Origin: Eutrophocola sp965662685
Lineage (GTDB): Bacteria > Pseudomonadota > Gammaproteobacteria > Pseudomonadales > Pseudohongiellaceae
Reading direction: 5' to 3'
DNA: 64,000 bases
NCBI GenBank assembly: GCA_965662685.1
Contig: CBFIIQ010000006.1
Coordinates: 22,667 to 86,666, forward strand
A program made the position numbers and the translations under genes. Positions 36,725-44,421 of this stretch are shown here, piece by piece. Numbering within the stretch: the stretch's first letter is position 1; every line of letters begins with the position of its first letter. The notes beneath the pieces are model-generated. The model was not told the origin of the DNA and did not search any database. It was given only the letters and a program-made list of their open reading frames with translations.

Positions 36725-37606
36725 TTAATTGCTGATTTCGCTCAGATATTCATTGGCAATTTCAATCTCGGAAACACTCTCCGGGTAGTCTACTGCAATG
36801 CGCCGCCATTGTGATGCGGCCTGGGTATTTTCACCCATTTTACGATAAACCGTGCCAAGTCGAAGCAAGGCAGTAGGAGCCTTGGCGTCTGCGGGAAACT
36901 CATTGATCAGCCGTTGTAGTACAACAATTGACTGGGCATGCAGTCCTGCCAGTTCCATAGCGGCACCTTGCCAGTAAAGCGTGTTAGTTAAATAACGCCC
37001 TCTTGGATAGCGTTCAATATATTGCTGAAAAAGACTGATTGATTCATTAAAAGCCTCATCCTCCAACAAGAGATTAAGGGCTTCACGATAAAGTTGCTGC
37101 TCTGTTTGTGGTGAAGCACTGGCAACACCGGCACCGACCGCAACAGAATTGCCCGCTGACTGATTATTTCTCGGTGCATTAACACCAACGTTGGCATTAT
37201 TCCCTGGAGCGGCCTGCGGATTTCCTGGCGTCAATGGAGGACCCGGCTGGATACTCACTGTCTGCTGACCACCATGATAGGACTGCACCTGGCTGTTTAT
37301 TTCACTCAGCCGGGAATCAGTATCCAGATATCGGTCGCGCTGCTCTGTCTGCATGCGTTTGATCTGATAAGACTGTTCTTCCACCAGACCACGAAGATTT
37401 TGTATCTCAGACTGCAGCGACTCAAGCTGCAAATACATATTTACCATTATGTCGGTTTGGGAGTTATTACTGGCAGGAGCCTGAACCTGGTTTTCCTGGG
37501 TGCTACCAGCATCTACCACCCTCACCTGGGCAGAGGCACTTATATTAAAAAACACACTACACACCGTAAATGCCGGTATAAGTATCAATTTGATAAAAGT
37601 CTGCAT
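36725..37606 (-). CDS. cpoB: Cell division coordinator CpoB (YbgF)
   Basis: A 293-residue periplasmic TolA-binding protein. A signal peptide (ending near S-A-S-A-Q) is followed by a coiled-coil trimerisation segment (about 50-115). A low-complexity Pro/Asn/Gly linker and a C-terminal TPR domain (about 170-290) complete it. It links peptidoglycan synthesis to outer membrane constriction during division. It is the last gene of the Tol-Pal block, but a strong hairpin terminator separates it from pal. GGAAA precedes the ATG. Confidence 0.93.
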   Translation of the reverse strand: MQTFIKLILIPAFTVCSVFFNISASAQVRVVDAGSTQENQVQAPASNNSQTDIMVNMYLQLESLQSEIQNLRGLVEEQSYQIKRMQTEQRDRYLDTDSRLSEINSQVQSYHGGQQTVSIQPGPPLTPGNPQAAPGNNANVGVNAPRNNQSAGNSVAVGAGVASASPQTEQQLYREALNLLLEDEAFNESISLFQQYIERYPRGRYLTNTLYWQGAAMELAGLHAQSIVVLQRLINEFPADAKAPTALLRLGTVYRKMGENTQAASQWRRIAVDYPESVSEIEIANEYLSEISN

Positions 37607-37624
37607 AAAACTATTTTTTCCGAA

Positions 37625-37656
37625 AAAAATAAGCCGGGCGAACCCGGCTTATTTTT
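37625..37656. terminator. Hairpin terminator between pal and cpoB
   Basis: A perfect 14-bp stem (AAAAATAAGCCGGG and its complement) with a CGAA loop, and a T-run on the minus strand. It lies in the 65 bp between pal and cpoB and should end or attenuate the tol-pal transcript before cpoB. No alternative cpoB promoter is obvious in the remaining few bases. Confidence 0.88.
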
Positions 37657-37671
37657 CAAACAGGTTTATTC

Positions 37672-38211
37672 CTAGTGAACTTCTACCCTGCGATTCAAGG
37701 CATAAGCTGCTTCTGTAGTACGGGCATCAACCGGGTTTTCTTCACCATAACTGATGGTTTCAAGCTGATTGGAGGAAACCCCCTGGACCTGCAGGTAACG
37801 CTCAATGGCCTGGGCACGACGCTCACCCAAGGCAAGGTTGTACTCACGAGTACCGCGTTCGTCAGCATGGCCTTCCAGACGATAACGTGCTGAAGGATTG
37901 CTTTTCAGGTAATTGGCATGGTGGACCAGCGCTGCACGAGCTTCAGCACTCAGATCAGAGCGGTCAAATTCAAAATAAAAGACTGTCATGGACAAGGCGT
38001 CATCACGTTGCTGCCTTTCGCGAGCAGTTAAGCCGTCACCCATATCTGCTGCATTTGAAGTTGCGGAGCTGGAGCCACTTGTAGAGCTGGAGCTTTCCAT
38101 ACCCATATCAGAGGAATCTGACATGTCTTCGGTATCGCTTGATGCACATGAAGCCAATGCTATTGCCATCAGCAGCGCCATACCTAATTTGAATGCTTTA
38201 AAAGTTTGCAT
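37672..38211 (-). CDS. pal: Peptidoglycan-associated lipoprotein Pal
   Basis: A 179-residue outer membrane lipoprotein. Signal peptide with lipobox L-A-S-C (Cys22), a Ser/Asp-rich flexible segment (about 25-65), then an OmpA-like peptidoglycan-binding domain. That domain carries Y-R-L-E-G-H-A-D-E-R-G-T-R-E-Y-N-L and L-G-E-R-R-A. It ties the outer membrane to the cell wall and interacts with TolB. An excellent AGGAG precedes the ATG. It is separated from tolB by 292 bp, unusually far. Confidence 0.97.
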   Translation of the reverse strand: MQTFKAFKLGMALLMAIALASCASSDTEDMSDSSDMGMESSSSTSGSSSATSNAADMGDGLTARERQQRDDALSMTVFYFEFDRSDLSAEARAALVHHANYLKSNPSARYRLEGHADERGTREYNLALGERRAQAIERYLQVQGVSSNQLETISYGEENPVDARTTEAAYALNRRVEVH

Positions 38212-38245
38212 ACCTACTCCTCTTGTTCACTATGCGTTACTGTGT

Positions 38246-38269
38246 GTTAGCTAGTTAAATGTAGCTAAC
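38246..38269. repeat. 8-bp inverted repeat between tolB and pal
   Basis: GTTAGCTA and TAGCTAAC are separated by 8 bp, 35 bp upstream of the pal start in an AT-rich 292-bp gap. It may be an operator or mRNA hairpin affecting pal translation; the motif is unrecognised. Confidence 0.35.
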
Positions 38270-38388
38270 TATTTAGATACTAATATTAACCAATATATAC
38301 CAATTCTGTGCTAACCAATTGGCAGTCAGTTCTATTAATCAGTTAGTAATCTTTAGTTTTATACTCACCTGGCGTAAATTTTTAGCGT

Positions 38389-38432
38389 GTTTTAGCGCCA
38401 TGCCGGGCTAGTTGCGCGTGTTAGGCTAAAAC
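38389..38432. repeat. Widely spaced inverted repeat between tolB and pal
   Basis: GTTTTAGC and GCTAAAAC flank a 28-bp GC-richer centre. It could fold as a structured RNA element or processing site after tolB. No T-run follows, so it is not a standard terminator. Confidence 0.3.
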
Positions 38433-38503
38433 CCTTCAATTCTCTAAAATTTTAACCTGTAAAACAATACCTTATTGACGAAATTGCCCACCAATTTGCA
38501 AAT

Positions 38504-39823
38504 TTAGTCAAAAAATGGAGACCATGAAGGTTCCCTGACATCACCTTGCGCGGATGGTAGCTGGAACTTGACGCGTCCGTCAATGGAAACAGCGTTTAAT
38601 ATCCCGCGATTACCGGCTTTGGAGGCATAGATCACCATACTCGCATTAGGGGCAATACTGGGTGATTCATCCAGTGATGTTGATGTCAGTTCACGGATTG
38701 TGCCACGTTCAATATTCTGAATCGCCAGATGGTATTCATCACCGGTGTTTTCACGATGAATCATCAGCAAATTGATCCCATCAGGCAACATTAACCCTTT
38801 CGAATTATAGGTGCCCTGAAAAGTAAGCCGCTCGACCCACCCACTATCCAGAGATACCTGATAGATTTGTGGCCTGCTATTACCACCGCGTTCCGAAGTA
38901 AAGATCAGTGACTCACCGTCAGGAGTCCAGCTCGGCTCGGTATCAATAGCAAAATGATTGGTTACCCGACGCAGATCCCTGGTACGCAAATCAAGAACAT
39001 AGATATCAGGATTTCCGTCTTTTGATAACACCATTGCCATTTTAGTGCCGTCCGGAGAAAAGACCGGAGAACTGTTGATTCCGGGAAACTCGGTCATCAT
39101 TTCTCTTTGGCCCGTAGCCAGTTCCTGCATATAAATACGTGGACGCGTGGATTCAAAGGAGACATAGGCAATCTTCTGTCCATCTGGCGACCAGTTAGGA
39201 GACATGACAGGTTCCTGCGAATTAAGCAGCACTTGCGAGCGGCCACCGTCTGCGTCAGACATATTCAACTGATAATAAGTAAGATCAGCATCAATACGCT
39301 GAGAGGTCACATACAGAATTTTAGTTGAAAAAGCCCCTCTGACACCCGTCACTTCTTCAAAAACCTTGTCGCTGATAGTATGGGATACATCCCTTAACTG
39401 ATTTCTGCCGACACTGACGACTTCAGAAATAAGATTGTCTTCCCTTAAGACATCGAAAAAATCATATTGCACCTGCAACGGCCCACCAGCCCCATTATCG
39501 ATAATCTTGCCAATCAATAAGTAATCAGCTCCCAGGAAACGCCAGTCTCTGAAAAACACATCTTGCTCTTCGTGGGGCGTGCTTAGCATATTGGCTTCCG
39601 CAATTGCCCTGAATTCACCACTGTTTTGCAGATTGTTTTTTACTATTCCGGCGACATCTTCCTCGAGTAAACCAAAGCCATTCCATTCAAAAGGCACAAT
39701 GGCAATTTGAACGGGATCATCTACCCCCTGGGTAATGACAATTTGCAGTTGAGCATAACCTGGTGTCGAGAAAAACAGGCTTGTCAGGAGAATGGTAAAT
39801 GCTATCAGGCCCGCTTTTTTCAT
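38504..39823 (-). CDS. tolB: Tol-Pal system beta-propeller protein TolB
   Basis: A 439-residue periplasmic protein with a signal peptide ending G-Y-A-Q. An N-terminal alpha/beta domain (about 25-165) is followed by a six-bladed beta-propeller with repeated W-S-P-D-G, F-S-P-D-G and W-T-P-D-G blade motifs. It cycles between TolA and Pal during outer membrane constriction. Its ATG overlaps the tolA stop by 4 bp (ATGA), so translation is coupled. Confidence 0.98.
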   Translation of the reverse strand: MKKAGLIAFTILLTSLFFSTPGYAQLQIVITQGVDDPVQIAIVPFEWNGFGLLEEDVAGIVKNNLQNSGEFRAIAEANMLSTPHEEQDVFFRDWRFLGADYLLIGKIIDNGAGGPLQVQYDFFDVLREDNLISEVVSVGRNQLRDVSHTISDKVFEEVTGVRGAFSTKILYVTSQRIDADLTYYQLNMSDADGGRSQVLLNSQEPVMSPNWSPDGQKIAYVSFESTRPRIYMQELATGQREMMTEFPGINSSPVFSPDGTKMAMVLSKDGNPDIYVLDLRTRDLRRVTNHFAIDTEPSWTPDGESLIFTSERGGNSRPQIYQVSLDSGWVERLTFQGTYNSKGLMLPDGINLLMIHRENTGDEYHLAIQNIERGTIRELTSTSLDESPSIAPNASMVIYASKAGNRGILNAVSIDGRVKFQLPSAQGDVREPSWSPFFD

Positions 39824-40662
39824 CGCAATAAATCCTCTGGTCTGAAAACCAATGTAAACGTTCTGAAATTTCGTTCAAAAACCGTATTATCCAGATCCTG
39901 CAACTCGATAAACCTGTCTGCACGCTCAACGGCTTGCAGCACCGAGCGGTCAAACACATCATTACCACTAGATTGAATAATGTTGACCGCAACAACTTCC
40001 CCCGTGGGGACCAGTTGCAGTCTTACTTCCGTCATCATGCCGTTGCGGGCACTGGGTGGTATCTGCCAATTCTGACTGATAATTCGCTTAATTATACCTG
40101 CGTATTCGGCAACTAGCAGGTTTTCACTGGCGATCTGGTTTGCCTGGGCCTCCTGCGCGGCTCGTGTCGCAGCCTCGCGCTCTGCTTGCTGCTGGGCCAG
40201 GCGCTCCTGCTCTCTGCTGCGCTCATCTTCCTCAGCGGCGCGCTGACGGGCTATCTCCTCCTGCCTGCGTGCGTCTTCCCTTTCTCTTTGCTGTCTTTGT
40301 TCCCGCTCCTGTGCTTGCTGTCGTTCCCGCTCTTGTCTGGCTTGCCTTTCGGCCCTTTCCGCGTTCTCAGCTCTTTCCCTCTCCTGCCGCGCCTGTTCTT
40401 CCCGTCGCGCCTGTTGTCTGCGCTGCTGGTCTGCCACCCTTTCCTGCTCCAGGCGCTCGAGACGCCGCAGTCGTTGCGGGTTCAAATCAATGGCGCTGGC
40501 AGTAATGATGACCGGATCTTCAATGGTGACGAAATCAGAACTATCTACGCTTTTCCCCAGAATAAACAGGAACAGGCAGGCATGCATGACAACAGAGGCA
40601 ATGACTGCCGGCGGATAGCCTTCAAACTTCAGTAGCAATGCCATTGGATGAAATTTTTTCAT
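39820..40662 (-). CDS. tolA: Tol-Pal system protein TolA
   Basis: A 280-residue inner membrane protein spanning the periplasm. One N-terminal membrane segment (about 17-36) is followed by a long charged helical domain rich in Arg, Glu, Gln and Ala (about 65-180), then a globular C-terminal domain that has the TonB-like fold. It transmits proton-motive force from TolQR to TolB and Pal. It is shorter than E. coli TolA (421), mainly in the helical domain, as in many marine gammaproteobacteria. Confidence 0.94.
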   Translation of the reverse strand: MKKFHPMALLLKFEGYPPAVIASVVMHACLFLFILGKSVDSSDFVTIEDPVIITASAIDLNPQRLRRLERLEQERVADQQRRQQARREEQARQERERAENAERAERQARQERERQQAQEREQRQQREREDARRQEEIARQRAAEEDERSREQERLAQQQAEREAATRAAQEAQANQIASENLLVAEYAGIIKRIISQNWQIPPSARNGMMTEVRLQLVPTGEVVAVNIIQSSGNDVFDRSVLQAVERADRFIELQDLDNTVFERNFRTFTLVFRPEDLLR

Positions 40663-40699
40663 GATAATCCCGGCTGAAAATCCGGTTCGCGATTCCCGA

Positions 40700-41131
40700 C
40701 TATAATTCTGCTGCAGGTGGCTGAGTAATCAACCTGAGATTTTCAGCTCCGGCAGTAGCAAGGGTAGACATGAGCCTGGTTACCACCCCGTAATTTACCG
40801 ATTCATCTGCTTCAACATAAACGGGTACTGCAGGATTCTGGCTAAGAATCTTTTCCACATCGGCCTGGATACTCTCCAGTACAACTGGTTGGGGGTCTTC
40901 TTCCGCGCCCAGGCTAATGAAATAGGATCCCTCAGCATTGATAGAAACCACCAGAGTTAATTCGTCACTGTTCTCTACCGGCTCCGCATCGGCCCGCGGC
41001 AAATCCACCTTTATGCCCTGAGTAATAAGCGGCGCAGTAATCATAAACACAATCAATAACACCAGCATCACATCAATCAGCGGTACGACGTTGATTTCTG
41101 CCATCTGTTTTCTTCGGCGCGGTCTATCCAC
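40700..41131 (-). CDS. tolR: Tol-Pal system protein TolR
   Basis: A 143-residue ExbD/TolR family inner membrane protein with a single membrane segment near residues 17-37. It carries the conserved N-V-V-P-L-I-D-V-M-L-V-L-L motif, whose Asp takes part in proton conduction. A periplasmic domain follows. It forms the stator with TolQ, which ends 5 bp upstream. Confidence 0.97.
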   Translation of the reverse strand: MDRPRRRKQMAEINVVPLIDVMLVLLIVFMITAPLITQGIKVDLPRADAEPVENSDELTLVVSINAEGSYFISLGAEEDPQPVVLESIQADVEKILSQNPAVPVYVEADESVNYGVVTRLMSTLATAGAENLRLITQPPAAEL

Positions 41132-41136
41132 CCTCT

Positions 41137-41835
41137 TTATTCCTCTATTCGCCTGGTATGTGCCTGACGATGCAAAATACTCGAAAATTCGTCGGTAAAG
41201 GTCATGTAGCTGTGAATAATTGAGTCTACTTTTGCGGCATAACGGTTATAGGCAATTGCAGCAGGAATGGCGGCAAACAAGCCCATCTCGGTGGCCAGCA
41301 AGGCATCAGCAATGCCAGGCGCTACCACCGCCAGACTGGCCTGACTCTGGTTTGCCAGACTAACGAAGGTATTCATGATTCCCCATACAGTACCGAACAA
41401 ACCCAGATAAACTGATACAGAAGCCACCGTGGCCAAGACCGGCAGGTGTCTTTCCAGCACTTTCTCTTCTCTTGCCAGAGCAACTCGCATGGCTCGGCCG
41501 GCACCTTCCATAACCGCATCCGATTCAATCCCCGGTTGCTGTCGCAAGCGTGTGAATTCCTTGAAACCGGAACGGAACAGGTTCTCCATCCCTATCATGC
41601 TGGTATTATTTTTCTGCTTATTGGAACCATCACGGTATAACTGACTTAAATCCATTCCTGACCAGAAACGTTTTTCAAAACTGAATACTTCCTTTTCGGC
41701 ATCAGAAATGATGATCCATTTTTGCACGATGATGACCCATGACATCACAGAAATCAGAAAAAGACTGAGCATCACAAGTTGTGCCAGCCAGCTCGCGTTT
41801 AATATCAAGTTCCATAAACTCAGCGAATCACTCAT
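41137..41835 (-). CDS. tolQ: Tol-Pal system protein TolQ
   Basis: A 232-residue MotA/TolQ/ExbB family protein with three membrane segments (about 15-38, 130-155 and 170-195). It carries the conserved G-L-F-G-T-V-W-G-I-M and A-L-L-A-T-E-M-G-L-F-A-A-I-P-A motifs. It forms the proton channel of the Tol-Pal machine with TolR. It lies 94 bp downstream of ruvB, and no ybgC thioesterase gene is present in between. Confidence 0.97.
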   Translation of the reverse strand: MSDSLSLWNLILNASWLAQLVMLSLFLISVMSWVIIVQKWIIISDAEKEVFSFEKRFWSGMDLSQLYRDGSNKQKNNTSMIGMENLFRSGFKEFTRLRQQPGIESDAVMEGAGRAMRVALAREEKVLERHLPVLATVASVSVYLGLFGTVWGIMNTFVSLANQSQASLAVVAPGIADALLATEMGLFAAIPAAIAYNRYAAKVDSIIHSYMTFTDEFSSILHRQAHTRRIEE

Positions 41836-41929
41836 CCAGTACCTCTATTTCGCTTCTATATTTAATTATTAGCAATCACTTTTACTGCTATGGGCAGCTA
41901 TGTACTGCCATTACTATTTACTACGTATC

Positions 41930-42982
41930 TTATTCCTTGGTATTTTCGCCACTATTATTAGCAAACAAATCCTCCGGAGCCGAATTGATATCAAGTCCAA
42001 AATGGCGGTAGGCAAATTGCGTTACAATGCGCCCACGTGGCGTTCGCTGAATAAACCCCTGCTGAATCAGATAGGGTTCAAGAATATCTTCAACCGTCCC
42101 TCTTTCCTCACTAATTGCCGCAGCAATACTATCCACGCCTACTGGCCCGCCATCAAATTTTTCAATCATCGTCATTAACAGTCGTCGGTCCATGTGATCA
42201 AAACCATTTTTATCGATACTCAACATATCAAGAGCTGTTTCAGCAATTTCTCCTGCTATAGTGCCATCGCCTTTTACCTGGGAATAATCGCGCACACGAC
42301 GTAACAGCCGATTCGCAATTCGTGGTGTTCCCCGCGAACGCCTGGCTATTTCAATAGCACCTTCATCATCACATTCTATGTTCATGATCACGGCTGAGCG
42401 CTTAACAATGAGACTCAATTCCTGCATCGAGTAAAACTCCAGACGCTGCACAATACCAAAGCGGTCTCTCAGGGGAGAGGTCAACAGTCCAGCACGGGTG
42501 GTGGCACCAACCAGCGTGAATGGTGGCAGCTCGAGTTTTAACGATCGCGCAGAAGGGCCTTCACCGATCATAATATCCAGCTGGTAGTCTTCCATGGCCG
42601 GATATAAAATCTCCTCAATCGCCGGGCTCAAACGATGTATTTCATCGATAAAAAGCACATCGCCCTCTTCCAGGTTTGTCAGCATCGCAGCAAGATCACC
42701 GGCTTTTTCCAGAACCGGCCCGGCGGTACTTTTCAGTGAAACCCCCATTTCATTGGCAATAATATGAGACAAGGTTGTCTTGCCGAGTCCAGGAGGACCA
42801 AACACCAGAGTATGGTCCAGTGCCTCTGATCTTTTGCGCGCAGCACTGATAAAAATTTCCATCTGCTCTTTGACAACTTCCTGCCCAATATAATCCGCCA
42901 ATTTGGCAGGGCGGATGGCATTATCCTGAACTTCCTCGCTAATCGAGTCAGTGGCGGCAACTATTCTGTCTTCTTCTCGCAT
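41930..42982 (-). CDS. ruvB: Holliday junction branch migration helicase RuvB
   Basis: A 350-residue AAA+ motor. Walker A is G-P-P-G-L-G-K-T (about 62-69), Walker B is F-I-D-E-I-H-R-L, and the sensor 1 G-A-T-T-R-A-G motif and C-terminal winged helix are present. It drives branch migration together with RuvA. It is the third gene of ruvC-ruvA-ruvB, starting 28 bp after ruvA. Confidence 0.98.
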   Translation of the reverse strand: MREEDRIVAATDSISEEVQDNAIRPAKLADYIGQEVVKEQMEIFISAARKRSEALDHTLVFGPPGLGKTTLSHIIANEMGVSLKSTAGPVLEKAGDLAAMLTNLEEGDVLFIDEIHRLSPAIEEILYPAMEDYQLDIMIGEGPSARSLKLELPPFTLVGATTRAGLLTSPLRDRFGIVQRLEFYSMQELSLIVKRSAVIMNIECDDEGAIEIARRSRGTPRIANRLLRRVRDYSQVKGDGTIAGEIAETALDMLSIDKNGFDHMDRRLLMTMIEKFDGGPVGVDSIAAAISEERGTVEDILEPYLIQQGFIQRTPRGRIVTQFAYRHFGLDINSAPEDLFANNSGENTKE

Positions 42983-43010
42983 TTATTTTAACCAGTCAGG
43001 CTGGCTCTCA

Positions 43011-43631
43011 TTAAGACATATTCTTCAGGGCTGTTCTGATCAGGTTTTCACTGTCTGCTTCCAGTTCTGACTCTTCCAGTATCTTGACTGCAGTAATCAC
43101 CGCACGACTTGCTTCCTGTGGTTTGTAACCGAGAGAAATAAGCGCCGTCTCGGCTTCTTCGATACTGCCGTTACCTTGACGCGGCGTAACGCCACCGTCA
43201 AGTGCCGGCATATGATCATTGCCCTGCCAGTCCTTTAACTTGTCCTTGATTTCAATAATCAGCCTCTCGGCAGTTTTTTTACCAACCCCCGGTAATTTAA
43301 CCAGTGACTTCACATCATCATGTTGAACACAGCGAACAAATTCGGAAACTTCCATGCCTGATAACATCGCCAACGCCAGTTTTGGGCCGACGCCATTAAT
43401 TTTAATAAGGAGACGGAAAAAGCCCCGCTCCCGCTCTTCAAGAAAGCCAAACAATAGCTGGGCATCTTCGCGCACAACAAAATGAGTATGCAAAGTAACT
43501 GCTGCGCCTGGATTGGGCAGGTTGAAAAAAGTATTCAGCGGCACTTCTACTTCATAGGCCACACCCTGTATATCAATCAAGGCCTGCTGATTGTCTTTTT
43601 CCAACAATATTCCATTAATTCTGCCTATCAT
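43011..43631 (-). CDS. ruvA: Holliday junction DNA-binding protein RuvA
   Basis: A 206-residue protein with an N-terminal OB fold (M-I-G-R-I-N-G), two helix-hairpin-helix motifs (around I-N-G-V-G-P-K-L-A and L-P-G-V-G-K-K-T-A-E-R-L) and a C-terminal domain that binds RuvB. It holds the four-way junction. It lies between ruvC and ruvB in the same direction. Confidence 0.98.
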   Translation of the reverse strand: MIGRINGILLEKDNQQALIDIQGVAYEVEVPLNTFFNLPNPGAAVTLHTHFVVREDAQLLFGFLEERERGFFRLLIKINGVGPKLALAMLSGMEVSEFVRCVQHDDVKSLVKLPGVGKKTAERLIIEIKDKLKDWQGNDHMPALDGGVTPRQGNGSIEEAETALISLGYKPQEASRAVITAVKILEESELEADSENLIRTALKNMS

Positions 43632-43690
43632 TTCGTTTAATACTTTCCTTTCAGTTTCACTGCCATGGGAGTGATGCTATTACTGCTTTT

Positions 43691-44218
43691 TCAGTCAGCT
43701 GCCTGTAAACGTCCCCGTCTGCCAGGCTTTACTCCCGCCATTCGAATCAGGGTGCTTTCAGTATTGGCATGACAAATGGCAATGGCCAAAGCATCAGCAG
43801 CATCCTCTGCCGGCACACTGGCAAGCCCAAGTAATGATTTTACCATTTGCTGCACCTGGCTTTTTTCTGCCTGCCCTTTTCCAACCAACGCCTGTTTCAC
43901 CCTTCTGGGAGAATATTCTGCAACAGGTAAATCATACCGAGTGCAGGCTACAATAGCCGCGCCTCGTGCCTGACCAAGCTTGAGTGCTGAAGAGGCATTT
44001 TTACCCATAAATACATCTTCTATAGCTGCGGCGACAGGAGCAAACTCTTCAATAATATCGGATATATCGGTAAAAATAGTGTGGAGTCTTTCAGGAAATG
44101 GGCTGGTACCCATTTTGATAACGCCGCTGGCAAGATACTCGAGCTTGTTGCCTGTGGCCTTGATGAGTCCGTAGCCACAAAGGCGTGAACCCGGATCAAT
44201 TCCTAGAATGATAGTCAT
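43691..44218 (-). CDS. ruvC: Holliday junction resolvase RuvC
   Basis: A 175-residue endonuclease with the RNase H-like fold. The first catalytic aspartate is Asp8 in G-I-D-P-G-S. A glutamate follows in A-I-E-D-V-F and the C-terminal acidic pair in E-D-A-A-D-A-L. It resolves four-way junctions. There is a 203-bp gap to aspS with no yebC gene and nothing else I recognise. Confidence 0.97.
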   Translation of the reverse strand: MTIILGIDPGSRLCGYGLIKATGNKLEYLASGVIKMGTSPFPERLHTIFTDISDIIEEFAPVAAAIEDVFMGKNASSALKLGQARGAAIVACTRYDLPVAEYSPRRVKQALVGKGQAEKSQVQQMVKSLLGLASVPAEDAADALAIAICHANTESTLIRMAGVKPGRRGRLQAAD

Positions 44219-44421
44219 TTATGGTCCTGCAACACCCGGTCGTTCTGATTGACCTGACAAAGTGAGGAAATGGTATCAGGATTCAACGCATAATTGTTCC
44301 ATTACAGCATGGCAAATAAATAATGCCATTAGTCCAAACATCCTGCTTATTTCCGGGAACGTATAAATGCGCAAACCCGCGCTGATGCGTTACCCTGCAG
44401 CTTCACAGCCCCGAATCTACT

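Noticed and set aside
40140..40635. Two long rightward open frames rich in Pro, Leu and Ala
   Set aside because: They are the opposite strand of the TolA charged repeat region, where biased codons suppress stops.
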